64,000 nucleotides of DNA from Bordetella sp. LUAb4 (lineage in GTDB: Bacteria; Pseudomonadota; Gammaproteobacteria; Burkholderiales; Burkholderiaceae_B), in the NCBI RefSeq assembly GCF_021325795.1, contig NZ_JAHPZX010000002.1, forward strand, positions 1,302,001 to 1,366,000, in the 5' to 3' direction. Positions 15,366-24,740 of the stretch are shown one piece after another. Numbering within the stretch: the first letter of the stretch is position 1; the number at the start of each line of letters is the position of its first letter. The translations under genes were made by a program, and so were the position numbers. Below the pieces are notes generated by a model, which was not told where the DNA came from, searched no databases, and saw only the letters and a list, made by a program, of their open reading frames with translations.

Positions 15366-16265
15366 TTATCTGGCAAGAGACAGAGGGACGGCGAAGGTAC
15401 GCGCCTGGCTGTCCAGCCAGCGGCTGAAAAGAAGCGCCTCGCTGCTCGCCGAGGGGTGCACGCCGTAGTAGTAACGGCCCATGGGCAGGCGCAGGTCGGG
15501 CAACGGACACGCCAGCCGGCCTTCGGCCAGATCGTTCGCCAGCAGCGACACCGGCGCGATGGTATAGCCCAGCCCATCGATGGCGGCCTGCAGCACGAAG
15601 TGGGAATGATCGAACAGGATTTGCGCCTTGGGACGCAAGCGCCGGATGCCGAGGTGCTTTTTCCAGTCGTCCCAATCCGTCCTGCGGGTCTTCGCCAGCA
15701 GCAGCGTGAGCGACGCCAGGGCAGCCGGTTCGCTGACGTCACGCATCAGGCGCGGCGCGCCCACCAGCAGGGCTTCGTCTTCGAGAAAGGGGTGCATGCC
15801 CAGCGTGTCGGGCCAGTTTTCCAGGCCACGCCGGATGGCGATGTCGTACGCGGCGTCGGGCGCATTGGGCGGCGCGATACTGGTGAGTATCCGCGGCTCG
15901 ATGCCAGGATATTGCGCGACGAAATCCGACAGGCGCGGAATCAGCCAGCGCACCGCGAACGTCGGCCGTACATTGATTCGCACGGTCCGGCCCGAGGCCT
16001 GCGCCATGACCTCGCGCGCCGCCGCGGCGACCTGGTCCAAGGCAGGTCCGGCTTCCGCCAGGAACTGCTGGCCCGCGGCCGTCAGGCGCACTTGCCGCAC
16101 ACGCCGTTCGAACAGGGCCACGCCCAGGAAGTCTTCCAGCGTCTTGACCTGCCGGCTGATGGCGCCATGCGTCACATGCAGGTCGACGGCGGCCAAGGTG
16201 AAACTTTGGCGCCGCGCCGCGGCAAGAAAAGCACGCACGGCATTGAGAGGAAGTTGAGCGGCCAT
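15366..16265 (-). CDS. LysR family regulator (GcvA-like)
   Basis: 299 residues. An N-terminal winged helix (residues 6-65) has FLAAARRQSFTLAAVDLHVTHGAISRQVKTLEDFLG, the subgroup pattern of GcvA/AmpR-like LysR proteins, including HGAISRQVK in place of the more usual QPAVSRQIK. The C-terminal effector-binding domain has LIPRLSDFVAQYPGI. The gene is divergent from the MFS transporter at 16361, with about 95 bp between the starts, so that transporter is its likely target. The ligand is unknown. Confidence 0.9.
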   Translation of the reverse strand: MAAQLPLNAVRAFLAAARRQSFTLAAVDLHVTHGAISRQVKTLEDFLGVALFERRVRQVRLTAAGQQFLAEAGPALDQVAAAAREVMAQASGRTVRINVRPTFAVRWLIPRLSDFVAQYPGIEPRILTSIAPPNAPDAAYDIAIRRGLENWPDTLGMHPFLEDEALLVGAPRLMRDVSEPAALASLTLLLAKTRRTDWDDWKKHLGIRRLRPKAQILFDHSHFVLQAAIDGLGYTIAPVSLLANDLAEGRLACPLPDLRLPMGRYYYGVHPSASSEALLFSRWLDSQARTFAVPLSLAR

Positions 16266-16360
16266 GGGATGAGATGTTCAATGCGTGAGATTTTATCACC
16301 CATGAGCGGCGCGATTCTCGTTTGTCACCGCCATGAAATCTGCGCACGATAGTGGTCATC

Positions 16361-17578
16361 ATGACAAACCCCGCCGCCCTTCCCGAAGCATCCTCCGACG
16401 CACCTTCCGGCGCATCTCCCGGAGTACCTTCCGACGCGCCTCCCGCGCATCCCGCCGTCGACACCAAAACCATCGACGCCAATTCGCGCCGCGCCGCGGC
16501 CACGCTGGCGCTGACCTTGCCTGGCGATACCGTGCTGTACCTGCTGCTGCCGATGTACGCGGCGCAGTTCGACGTGACGCTAGCGCAAGCCGGCATGCTG
16601 CTGGCGGCGAATCGCCTGGTGCGGATCGCCGGGTATGGTTGGGTGGCGCGCTTTTACGCGCGCCATGGTGATCGCCCGACCTGCATGCTGGCGGCGCTGG
16701 CGGCGACGCTCAGCGCGCTGGGCTATGCCACGCTGTCCGGCTTCTGGGCCTTGCTTCCCCTGCGGCTGCTGTGGGGGCTGGCTTTCGCGGCGCTGAATCT
16801 GTCCACGCAGGCCATGGCCACGGCCGATCCCCGTGGGTCGGCACGACGCAACGGCCGCTCACGCGCCATCATCGCGATAGGACCCGTGGCGGCGCTGCCC
16901 CTGGGCGCGTGGTTCGCCGACATGTGGGGGCCGCGGGTGATTTTCTTCGTCCTGGCACTGGCAGCGTTGGCTGGCGTGGTTGCCGCCCGCAATCTGCCCG
17001 GCAGCCCTCACGCCGTGCCGGCCTCGCCGCGCCGCCTGCGCCTGCCTGGCAGCCTCGACACATGGTCGTTCCTGGAAGGCTTCACCCTGGACGGCCTGTT
17101 CATCATCGGTCTGTCCTACCTGGGCAAGGATCTGATGCCCGCTGGTTCGGTCATCGTGGCCGGCGCGGTGCTGGCGCTGCGCTATCTGGGCGAGATCGTG
17201 CTCAGTCCGATCGGCGGGCGCATGGCCGAACGCTTCGGCGCCGAGCGCCTGCTGGTCAGCCTGTCGTTGCTGACGACGGTGGTGCTGGTGGGTTTCGGCG
17301 CGGGTTGGATATGGAGTTGCGCCGCCGCCATCGTGGTGCTGCGCGCTTTGCAACTGCCGCTGCTGCCGCCCATCGTCGCCATGCGCACGCCGGGGCCGGG
17401 CCGCGTGCAGGCCTTGGCGGCGCGGTCCGTGTGGCGCGATATCGGCGCCGGCACCGGCCCTTTGCTGGCCGGCCTGGTGCTGCCGCTCGTGTCGCCATTC
17501 TGGATCTACACCGTGCCGGCCGTGCTGCTGGCCCTGGCCGCGCTGGCCTGTGTAAGGCGCCCGGCGGGCTCGCGCTGA
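16361..17578 (+). CDS. MFS transporter
   Basis: 405 residues with about 12 hydrophobic segments; an inner-membrane secondary transporter. The N-terminal tail (about 40 residues) is rich in Pro, Ala and Ser. The loop 2-3 motif is present in degenerate form (RIAGYGWVARFYARHGDRPT). The C-terminal half has LGEIVLSPIGGRMAERFGAERLL, the matching A-like motif. The start is set at ATG 16361. It is divergent from a GcvA-like LysR gene. The substrate cannot be told; drug or metabolite export is equally possible. Confidence 0.8.
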   Translation: MTNPAALPEASSDAPSGASPGVPSDAPPAHPAVDTKTIDANSRRAAATLALTLPGDTVLYLLLPMYAAQFDVTLAQAGMLLAANRLVRIAGYGWVARFYARHGDRPTCMLAALAATLSALGYATLSGFWALLPLRLLWGLAFAALNLSTQAMATADPRGSARRNGRSRAIIAIGPVAALPLGAWFADMWGPRVIFFVLALAALAGVVAARNLPGSPHAVPASPRRLRLPGSLDTWSFLEGFTLDGLFIIGLSYLGKDLMPAGSVIVAGAVLALRYLGEIVLSPIGGRMAERFGAERLLVSLSLLTTVVLVGFGAGWIWSCAAAIVVLRALQLPLLPPIVAMRTPGPGRVQALAARSVWRDIGAGTGPLLAGLVLPLVSPFWIYTVPAVLLALAALACVRRPAGSR

Positions 17579-17620
17579 ACTGGAGCCGGAGCCTGCGCCT
17601 GGGCGGCCGCCCGTGGCTCG

Positions 17621-18061
17621 CTAACCCCGCAGTTGTTGCGCCATGGCGTGCAGGGCCAGGGTATATCCCTGCACGCCCAGCCCCGCGATCACGCCGGTCG
17701 CCACGGTGGAAATGAGCGAGTGCCGATAGAGTTCCTCGCGCTTGTGGATATTGGTGATGTGCACTTCGATCAGGGGCCGGCTCTGCAACTTGGCGCCATC
17801 CAGTACCGGCACGGAGAAAAAGGAAAAACCGGCGGGGTTGAGGATGACGCCTGCCTTCGCCTCGAACGCCTCCTGCAGCCAGTCGACCATCACGGATTCG
17901 CTATTGGTCTGGCGGAAATGGCAGCGCAGGTCCAGGGTTTCGGCCAGCGCCATGACATCGGTCTCGATCTGCGCCAAGGTGGTATGGCCGTAGAGATGCG
18001 GCTCGCGCTTGCCCAGCATGTTGAGGTTGGGACCGTTGAGGACATAAACAAGTTCGGACAT
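17621..18061 (-). CDS. aroQ: Type II 3-dehydroquinate dehydratase-like protein
   Basis: 146 residues, the usual AroQ length. Retained features: LNGPNLN (Asn12), Arg19, Tyr24 in HLYG, Asn75, Asp88, EVHITN (Glu99, His101) and Arg108. Against Mycobacterium tuberculosis AroQ, whose numbering fits exactly, three conserved positions differ: His81 is Phe, Glu92 is Leu and Arg112 is Tyr. It may be a catabolic or divergent paralogue. It lies beside an MHS transporter and the pca genes, which suits quinate/shikimate catabolism (dehydroquinate to dehydroshikimate). Activity needs proof. Confidence 0.8.
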   Translation of the reverse strand: MSELVYVLNGPNLNMLGKREPHLYGHTTLAQIETDVMALAETLDLRCHFRQTNSESVMVDWLQEAFEAKAGVILNPAGFSFFSVPVLDGAKLQSRPLIEVHITNIHKREELYRHSLISTVATGVIAGLGVQGYTLALHAMAQQLRG

Positions 18062-18122
18062 GGTGGTCTGCTTTTCGTGTTGCGATGGAAGTTGATGCGT
18101 GTGTAGCCCGGCGCATTGCGGC

Positions 18123-19565
18123 TCAGCGGCTGTCGCCGAGACGCGCCGCGGAGTCGGTGCGATTCATGTCGATGCCACGGGTCTCCGGTCCCCACAGAAT
18201 GGCGATCAGTGAAATCAGGTTCAAGGACGCGCACAGTGCCACTACCGCCCACGGAGAACCGTTGCTGATGGACAGCAGCCAGACCGCCACCATGGGCATC
18301 GGACCACCGGTCAACAGATTCGCGCCCGTATAAGCCAGGGCCGATCCCGAGTAGCGGACATTCGTCGGAAAGGCCTCGGCGAACGCCACGGGTTGAATGC
18401 CGCTCTGGTATTGGGTGAAGCCCAGGAAGAGCCCCATGATCAGCAGCATGGGCACGAAACTCTTCGTGTCCAGCACGGAAAAATAGACCAGCGAGATGAG
18501 CAGCGTCGCGATCGACCCGATGGCCAGGGCCTTCTTGCGGCCGATACGGTCACTGAGCGTGCCGCCCAGCAAGGCACCGCCGATGGCGAATACATTGGCC
18601 CCCATCAACAGCATGAAAGCATCCTGTTTGGGTACGCCCAGGGTCTTGGTGATGTAGCTCAGCGAGAACACCACGATCAGGTAGAACAAGGCCGCCGGGC
18701 CGCAGAAGAACAACATCCAGCGCAGCAGCGGTTTGTAGTGGAAACGGACCGCGTCGCGCAAGGGGTTGCTGACCTTGACGACATGGCTGGATCGTTTCAT
18801 CTCCACGAAAGCCGGGGTCTCGTGAACCTTGAGCCGGATGTAGACCCCGACGATCACCAGCAGAAAACTGGCCAGGAAGGGCACGCGCCAACCCCAGGCC
18901 TCGAACGCGTCGGCGGACATGGACGCGGACAGACCGAACAACACGGCATTGGCGACGATCTGGCTGATCGGCGAACAGATGCCGAGCAAGCCCGAGTACT
19001 TGCCGCGCCGGTCGGCGCTGGCGTGCTCGATGGCCATCAACTGGCCGCCGGTGGATTCACCTCCCAGCGCGAAGCCTTGCACGATGCGCAGCAACACCAG
19101 CAGGATGGGCGCCCATACGCCGATCTGCGCATAGGTGGGCAGCAGACCCATCAGGAAGGAGGACACACCCATCACCGACACCGTCGCCAACATCAGATTG
19201 CGGCGGCCGAACTTGTCGCCCAGCGACCCGCAGACGATGGCGCCCAGGGGGCGCGCGGCCAGGCCGACGCCGAAGGTGGCGAGCGAGGCCAGCAAGGCCG
19301 ACGTCGGATCCATGGCGGGGAAAAACAATTTGGGCAAGACCGTGGCAGCCAAGGCGCCATATAGCGCGAAGTCGGTCCACTCCAGTGCCGTGCCTATGGT
19401 CGCGGCGGTCACCGCGCGCGTCTGCATGGCGCTATCGCTGCCCTGCGCCGCTGCGTTCGATGCCGTTGCATTCGATGCCGTCGCGGACGTGCAAGGCGGG
19501 GGTGCCGTCGAAGGCGATGCTGTTGAAGGCGATGCCGCCGTCGTTGCGCTGGATGCGTGATTCAT
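18123..19565 (-). CDS. MHS-family MFS transporter (shikimate/alpha-ketoglutarate type)
   Basis: 480 residues from ATG 19565 (AGGAGACAGGA upstream). The first 45 residues are low-complexity Ala/Ser/Thr. The MHS family pattern then follows: IGTALEWTDFALYGALAA, ARPLGAIVCGSLGDKFGRRNLML and RIVQGFALGGESTGGQLMAIEH, with the C-terminal LSDRIGRKKALA. The family imports organic acids such as shikimate and alpha-ketoglutarate with protons. Position next to the dehydroquinase-like gene and pca genes suggests quinate, shikimate or a related aromatic precursor. It is divergent from the IclR gene. Confidence 0.85.
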   Translation of the reverse strand: MNHASSATTAASPSTASPSTAPPPCTSATASNATASNAAAQGSDSAMQTRAVTAATIGTALEWTDFALYGALAATVLPKLFFPAMDPTSALLASLATFGVGLAARPLGAIVCGSLGDKFGRRNLMLATVSVMGVSSFLMGLLPTYAQIGVWAPILLVLLRIVQGFALGGESTGGQLMAIEHASADRRGKYSGLLGICSPISQIVANAVLFGLSASMSADAFEAWGWRVPFLASFLLVIVGVYIRLKVHETPAFVEMKRSSHVVKVSNPLRDAVRFHYKPLLRWMLFFCGPAALFYLIVVFSLSYITKTLGVPKQDAFMLLMGANVFAIGGALLGGTLSDRIGRKKALAIGSIATLLISLVYFSVLDTKSFVPMLLIMGLFLGFTQYQSGIQPVAFAEAFPTNVRYSGSALAYTGANLLTGGPMPMVAVWLLSISNGSPWAVVALCASLNLISLIAILWGPETRGIDMNRTDSAARLGDSR

Positions 19566-19748
19566 TCCTGTCTCCTGGCCCATTTATCGGTATGACGCCG
19601 CCGGCTGTCGTGTCGCCCGCTGCCGCCGCCGGCATCGCGCTGTGGCGCGCGTCGAACCGGCGATGAGGATCTTAATGAGGGATTTGGAACCCTGTTCCGA
19701 AGTGGAATCGCATGCCACAATGCGAAAAATTAGAGATCGGAGACAGCC

Positions 19749-20531
19749 ATGAGCGGAGTCATGGAGCGCACGCTGGCCATACTCGAACTATTGGCCGGAC
19801 AGGTCGGCGGCACGCCCCTGGCTTTCATCGCCGACGAGCTGGACATCCCGCGCAGCGCCTGCCACCGCCTGCTGACCGACCTCAAGGCGTATGGCTACGT
19901 CCGCCAATTGCGCGAGCACGGCGACTATGTCCTGACCACCAAACTGGTGGGCCTGGGCCTGAGCTTCCTGAGCACGTCGGGCATCGTCGACATGGCGCAA
20001 ACCACCCTGGATCGCCTGGCGGAAGCCTCGGGCGAACTGGTGCGCATGGCGCTGGTCGACGGCGATCGCATCACCTGGGTGGCCAAGGCGCAAGGGGCGA
20101 TCAAGGGACTCAAATACGACCCGGACATGGGGATGGACACCAGGCTGTCGTGTACGGCCACCGGCCATGCGTGGATGATGACCATGACCGACGAACGCGC
20201 CGTGGAGTTGGTGAGCCGGCAAGGGTTCGGCCTGCCCAAGGATTTCGGCCCCGCGGCGCCGACCACCATCAACGGCCTGCTGGCCTTCCTGCACGCTGCC
20301 CGCAAGCGCGGCTACGCGACCATCGTGGAAGTCTTCGCGCCGGGCATGACGGCCATGGCGGCGCCCATCATGCGCAAAGGCTATCCAGCCACCGGCGTGA
20401 TCAGCGTCGCCGGGCCTTTGATCAGACTGAATGAAAAGCGGATGGCGGCCTTGGGCTCCGCCCTGTTGGCGGCCGCGGCGGAATTGGCGGCGGCCAGCCA
20501 TGCTTCGCCGTTGTTTGAACGATTCAAGTAG
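19749..20531 (+). CDS. IclR family transcriptional regulator
   Basis: 260 residues. The N-terminal winged helix (6-65) has MERTLAILELLAGQVGGTPLAFIADELDIPRSACHRLLTDL-type sequence; the recognition helix is PRSACHRLL. The C-terminal IclR effector domain has TWVAKAQG, LSCTATGHAW and PTTINGLLAFL. IclR members PcaR, PobR and QuiR control aromatic acid pathways, and this gene sits between the MHS transporter and the pca genes, so it probably controls the divergent transporter/dehydroquinase-like genes. The exact target is an inference from position. Confidence 0.9.
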   Translation: MSGVMERTLAILELLAGQVGGTPLAFIADELDIPRSACHRLLTDLKAYGYVRQLREHGDYVLTTKLVGLGLSFLSTSGIVDMAQTTLDRLAEASGELVRMALVDGDRITWVAKAQGAIKGLKYDPDMGMDTRLSCTATGHAWMMTMTDERAVELVSRQGFGLPKDFGPAAPTTINGLLAFLHAARKRGYATIVEVFAPGMTAMAAPIMRKGYPATGVISVAGPLIRLNEKRMAALGSALLAAAAELAAASHASPLFERFK

Positions 20532-20586
20532 GGGGTCATCGCTACCGGACGGATCAAGCGGAACGGCTTGGCGGCCGCGGACCGGT

Positions 20587-21681
20587 TCAGACGAGCATCG
20601 CGCGCACGGCGCGCGCGAAAGCCTCCGCCGGGGTGTCCAGCGCGCGGTCCGCGCGACGCAGCAGTCCTATCGGTTCTTCGGTACCCTGCGTCGCAATGGG
20701 CAGGATCGCCAGCGCCCCCTCCCCCGCCAAGCGTTTGATGGCCGACGTGGGCGCTGCCCAGACACTGTCCGTGGTCCGCGTCACCAGGCTGCCCAGATAG
20801 GCATCGGCCGTTTCCAGGCAACCACGCGGTAAAGACAGTCCGTGCCGCGCCAACAGGCTTTCCAGGCTATGCCGCGGGATGGAGCCCAGTGCCGGCACCA
20901 CCAGCGGCCAGCTCAAGGCGTCGGCCAGGCCGGCACCGGCCCTGCCGCTGCCGCTGCCACGGCCACCGTCGCTGTCACGGTCACGGTCACTGCCATCCTC
21001 GCTCCGGGTGCCGCCGCTGCTTGCGCTTGCGCTGCCACTGCCACTGCCACTGCCGCGCGCCAGCGGATGGCCTACGCGGACGGCGAACAATAGCGGTTCC
21101 GGCCCCAGCGATTCAAACCACAGCCCTTCCATGGCGGCGGGGTCGTCCATGCGGCCCAGGACCAGGTCGAAAACATCGGCTTTCAGGCTGTCGATCAGCA
21201 TGCGGTTCATGTCCGTGCGCACGGTCAGGCCGACGTCCGGATGGCGCTGCCGGAAACCATTGACGGCATCGAGCAACAGCGCCGGGACGATGCTGGGCAA
21301 GGCACCGATACGCACGCACTGGACCGGATCGTTGGCGGCCCCTTCGAGACTTTCCGCAGCGGCGTCCAGGCCTTCCATGACGCGCAGCGCATGCCGCAGA
21401 AAGCGCATGCCGTCCGCCGTCAGGGAAGTGCCCGCGCGCTGACGCGTCAACAGCCGGGTGCCCACCATGTCCTCCAGTTCGGTCAGCGTCTTGGACACCG
21501 CTGGCTGGGTCAGGCCCAGCCGCGTACCGGCGCGGCCCAGATGGCCCGTTTGCGCCACGGTCACGAAGCATTGCAGGTGGCGCAGGCGCACGCGGGACCG
21601 GAAGGGGGAGGTATTGCTGGAGCCGGCGTTACCGGTATCCGCTGTGCCGCCGGAAAGATGACCCCGATGCGCACTTTTCAT
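20587..21681 (-). CDS. pcaQ: LysR-type regulator PcaQ with unusual low-complexity insert
   Basis: 364 residues; pcaQ-type LysR activators control protocatechuate genes in response to carboxymuconate intermediates. The winged helix (31-90) has LRHLQCFVTVAQTGHLGRAGTRLGLTQPAVSKTL, characteristic of PcaQ. The effector domain is interrupted at residues 210-251 by a Gly/Ser then Asp/Arg-rich run (SGSGSGSASA, later DRDRDSD) absent from normal PcaQ (about 310 residues). It is divergent from pcaH, with a 110-bp AT-rich intergenic region that should hold its operator. The N-terminal 30 residues are also Gly/Ser-rich. Confidence 0.85.
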   Translation of the reverse strand: MKSAHRGHLSGGTADTGNAGSSNTSPFRSRVRLRHLQCFVTVAQTGHLGRAGTRLGLTQPAVSKTLTELEDMVGTRLLTRQRAGTSLTADGMRFLRHALRVMEGLDAAAESLEGAANDPVQCVRIGALPSIVPALLLDAVNGFRQRHPDVGLTVRTDMNRMLIDSLKADVFDLVLGRMDDPAAMEGLWFESLGPEPLLFAVRVGHPLARGSGSGSGSASASSGGTRSEDGSDRDRDSDGGRGSGSGRAGAGLADALSWPLVVPALGSIPRHSLESLLARHGLSLPRGCLETADAYLGSLVTRTTDSVWAAPTSAIKRLAGEGALAILPIATQGTEEPIGLLRRADRALDTPAEAFARAVRAMLV

Positions 21682-21791
21682 AATTAAATTTCATACAAAA
21701 AGCGGAAAAACTCAATTTACATGAATTATCCATCCCGCCATAGTTCCGGGAAAGTTCGCCAGCCAACGATGAACAGACGGAGACAGATGCG

Positions 21792-22508
21792 ATGACGCGC
21801 CCGGCCCAGTATCGCCGTCCCTATTGGGACACACAGCCTGAATACCGCTTCGACCCTTACGGATCAACCCGCTTGCGTTCCCCCCAGCAGCCCTTGATCG
21901 TTCTCCCGCAGTCCCTGTCGGAAGTGACCGGCCCAGGCCTGGACAGCGGCCAGCGCCGCGCACCGTTCGTGCAACGCGACGGCAACGACCTGACCTCGGG
22001 CCATGGGGGCCAGCCTATCGGCGAACGCATCCTGGTCAGCGGCCGCGTGCTCGATGAGAACGGCCGTCCCGTTCCCCATGCCCTGATCGAGATATGGCAG
22101 GCCAACGCCGCCGGCCGCTATGTGCACGAACGCGATCAGCACGACGCGCCGCTCGACCCGCACTTTTCCGGCGCGGGCCAGGTGCTGACGGACGACCAGG
22201 GCCGCTATCAGTTCAAGACCATCAAGCCGGGCGCCTACCCCTGGCGCAATCATCACAACGGCTGGCGTCCGCAGCACATCCACTTCTCGCTGTTCGGGCG
22301 CGCGTATGCCACCCGCCTGGTGACGCAGATGTATTTCCCGGGTGACCCGCTGCTGGCGTTCGACCCGATCTTCAACTGTGTACCGGATGCCAAGGCGCGC
22401 GATCGCTTGATCGCCACCTTCGACTGGGAAACCACGCAGCCCGAGTACGCGCTCGGCTACCGTTTCGATATCGTGCTGCGCGGCCGCGACGCCACGCCGA
22501 TGGAGTGA
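21792..22508 (+). CDS. pcaH: Protocatechuate 3,4-dioxygenase beta subunit
   Basis: 238 residues. It carries the non-haem Fe(III) site of the alpha2beta2-type intradiol dioxygenase, which opens protocatechuate to 3-carboxy-cis,cis-muconate. Visible motifs: the N-terminal SLSEVTGP region, GQPIGERILVSGRVLDE (start of the dioxygenase core), VPHALIEIWQANAAGRY, IKPGAYPW and HIHFSLFG, which supply the Tyr and His iron ligands. It is the first gene of pcaHGBC, 4 bp from pcaG, and divergent from pcaQ. Confidence 0.95.
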   Translation: MTRPAQYRRPYWDTQPEYRFDPYGSTRLRSPQQPLIVLPQSLSEVTGPGLDSGQRRAPFVQRDGNDLTSGHGGQPIGERILVSGRVLDENGRPVPHALIEIWQANAAGRYVHERDQHDAPLDPHFSGAGQVLTDDQGRYQFKTIKPGAYPWRNHHNGWRPQHIHFSLFGRAYATRLVTQMYFPGDPLLAFDPIFNCVPDAKARDRLIATFDWETTQPEYALGYRFDIVLRGRDATPME

Positions 22509-22512
22509 GAAC

Positions 22513-23085
22513 ATGCTTTACGCCACCGCATCCCAAACCGTAGGACCCTATTTGCATATCGGCCTGGCGGACCGCTATTGCGACGACCTTACGCGCGCCG
22601 CCCCCAGCCTGCAGGATCGCCGCATCGTGATCGAGGGCCGCGTGATTGACGGCGAAGGCGCCCCTGTGCCGGACGGCATGGTGGAAATATGGCAGGCCAA
22701 TCCGCACGGCCGCTACGATCATCCGGACGACACACGCGAAGCATTGCCGCTGGTCGAAGGCTTCACCGGCTTCGGCCGCGTGCCCACGGGAGAGGACGGT
22801 TCCTTCCGCTTCGTCACGGTGAAGCCCGGCGCGGTGCCGGACGTGCATGGCGCGCTCCAGGCGCCGCACATCCTGGTATCGGTATTCACGCGCGGTCTGC
22901 TCAAGCATGTGGCCACTCGCGTGTATTTTCCTGACGAGGAGGCAGCCAATGCCCGTGACGATGTCTTGCGATTGGTCCCCGCCGAACGGCGTGGAACGCT
23001 GATCGCGCAACCGGGACATAATCACGCCCTGCTGTGGGACGTCGTGCTGCAAGGCGAAGGGGAAACGGTTTTCTTCGATATCTGA
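22513..23085 (+). CDS. pcaG: Protocatechuate 3,4-dioxygenase alpha subunit
   Basis: 190 residues. The alpha subunit shares the fold of PcaH but lacks the iron ligands; it shapes the substrate pocket. Motifs: SQTVGPYLHIGLADRY at the start, VIEGRVIDGEGAPVPDGMVEIWQANPHGRY, FGRVPTGEDGSFRF and HILVSVFTRGLLKHVATRVYFPDE. The C-terminal half matches the conserved alpha-subunit pattern AERRGTLIAQ. It begins 4 bp after pcaH. About 105 bp separate it from pcaB. Confidence 0.95.
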   Translation: MLYATASQTVGPYLHIGLADRYCDDLTRAAPSLQDRRIVIEGRVIDGEGAPVPDGMVEIWQANPHGRYDHPDDTREALPLVEGFTGFGRVPTGEDGSFRFVTVKPGAVPDVHGALQAPHILVSVFTRGLLKHVATRVYFPDEEAANARDDVLRLVPAERRGTLIAQPGHNHALLWDVVLQGEGETVFFDI

Positions 23086-23194
23086 GTGATGCTCGACGCG
23101 CTCCCGTTTGCCCGTCCTGCGTTTCGCGCAGGCCAAGACGCAAACCGGACGCGATCCGCAGGTCGCTACTTGATGAAATGAAGAGAGAAGATTG

Positions 23195-24643
23195 ATGCCT
23201 GGTTCCATAGGCTTCGGCCTCACCGCCCCCATGTTCGCCAGCCCCGAAGTGCTGGATATCTTTTCCGCCCAGGGCTTCATCGGCCGCATGCTCGACGTCG
23301 AAGCCGCACTGGCACGCGCGCAGGCGCGTTGCGGGGTCATTCCCGCGAACGCGGCGGCGGAGATCACCCGACTCTGCGTGGCCGGCAATGGCGTCCGTCC
23401 CGGCGTCATCGACGCGGACGCTTTGGCGCAGGCTGCCGTGGCGGCGGGCAATCTGGCGATTCCCTTCGTCAAGCAACTCACCGCCGCGGTGGCGGCCCAG
23501 GACCAGGACGCGGCCCGCTACGTTCATTGGGGCGCCACCAGCCAGGACATCCTGGATACCGCGCTGGTGCTGCAACTGGTCGATGCCTTGCGCATCCAGG
23601 ACGCCCAACTGCTACGCCTGGCGGACGACTGCGCCGCCCTGGCGCGCCGTCATCGCGACACGGTCATGGTGGCGCGCACCTGGCAACAGCACGCGCTTCC
23701 CAGCACATTCGGCCTGAAAGCAGCCGGCTGGCTCGACGCCTTGCGCCGCGACCTGGCTCGCCTGCAAAGCACCCGCCTGCGCGTCCGCGTGCTGCAATTC
23801 GGCGGCGCGGCGGGCACGCTGGCCAGCCTGGGTAAACAGGCGCCCGACGTCGCCGCATGCCTGGCGGATGAACTCGCGCTGTCGCCGCCTGCCCTGCCCT
23901 GGCACACCCAACGCGACCGCCTGGTCGAAGTCGCCAGCACCTTGGGCATGTTGTGCGGCACGCTGGGCAAGATGGCGCGCGATATCTCGCTGATGATGCA
24001 GACCGAGGTCGGCGAAGTGGCGGAACCGGTGGCCGCCGGGCGCGGCGGCTCGAGCACCATGCCGCATAAGCGCAATCCCGTCGGCTGTGCCGCTGTCCTG
24101 ACCATCGCCGCGCGCGTGCCCGCGCTGGTAGCCACCCTGTTCGCCGCGATGCCGCAGGAACATGAACGCGCACTGGGCGGTTGGCAGGCGGAATGGGACA
24201 CCCTGCCCACCATCGTCACCCTGGCCGCCGGCGCGCTGCGGCAGATGGGCGAAGTCATCGCGGGCCTGCAGGTGGATGAAGCGCGGATGCGCGCGAATCT
24301 CGATCTCACCGGCGGCCTGATCCTGGGCGAGGCCTATATGCTGGCCCTGGGCGAAAGCCTGGGCCGCCTGCCCGCGCATCATCTGGTGGAGCAGGCCTCG
24401 CGCGAGGCCGTGGCAAAGGGCGTGACGTTGCGCCAGGCAATGCAAAATCGCCTGGCCGCGGATCCGGCCCTGGCCGGCCTGCTGGATGCCGCCACCCTGG
24501 ATCGACTCAGTGATCCCACCCGCTACACTGGCCAGTCCGGACATTTCGTCGATGCGGCGCTGGCCGAATGGCAGGCGGCGCGCGCGGATCGCGCGCACGA
24601 TGCCCGCGACACGGCGGCTGCCGGATCCCCCCGCCTGCCCTAG
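23195..24643 (+). CDS. pcaB: 3-carboxy-cis,cis-muconate cycloisomerase
   Basis: 482 residues of the fumarase/argininosuccinate lyase superfamily; converts 3-carboxymuconate to 4-carboxymuconolactone. The superfamily signature GGSSTMPHKRNPVGC is complete, and HWGATSQDILDTALVLQL gives the conserved His/Ser region. The start is at ATG 23195 (AGAGAG upstream). The C-terminal about 20 residues (ARADRAHDARDTAAAG) are a low-complexity tail beyond the usual roughly 450-residue PcaB. It is third in pcaHGBC. Confidence 0.95.
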   Translation: MPGSIGFGLTAPMFASPEVLDIFSAQGFIGRMLDVEAALARAQARCGVIPANAAAEITRLCVAGNGVRPGVIDADALAQAAVAAGNLAIPFVKQLTAAVAAQDQDAARYVHWGATSQDILDTALVLQLVDALRIQDAQLLRLADDCAALARRHRDTVMVARTWQQHALPSTFGLKAAGWLDALRRDLARLQSTRLRVRVLQFGGAAGTLASLGKQAPDVAACLADELALSPPALPWHTQRDRLVEVASTLGMLCGTLGKMARDISLMMQTEVGEVAEPVAAGRGGSSTMPHKRNPVGCAAVLTIAARVPALVATLFAAMPQEHERALGGWQAEWDTLPTIVTLAAGALRQMGEVIAGLQVDEARMRANLDLTGGLILGEAYMLALGESLGRLPAHHLVEQASREAVAKGVTLRQAMQNRLAADPALAGLLDAATLDRLSDPTRYTGQSGHFVDAALAEWQAARADRAHDARDTAAAGSPRLP

Positions 24644-24740
24644 CGCGATGGCCGTCTTGAACGAGGCCGGCACGACAGCGAGGGGCAACGGCGATGGGAG
24701 CGCCCGCCACGCAAAACAATCAGCCCTTATGGAGACAATC

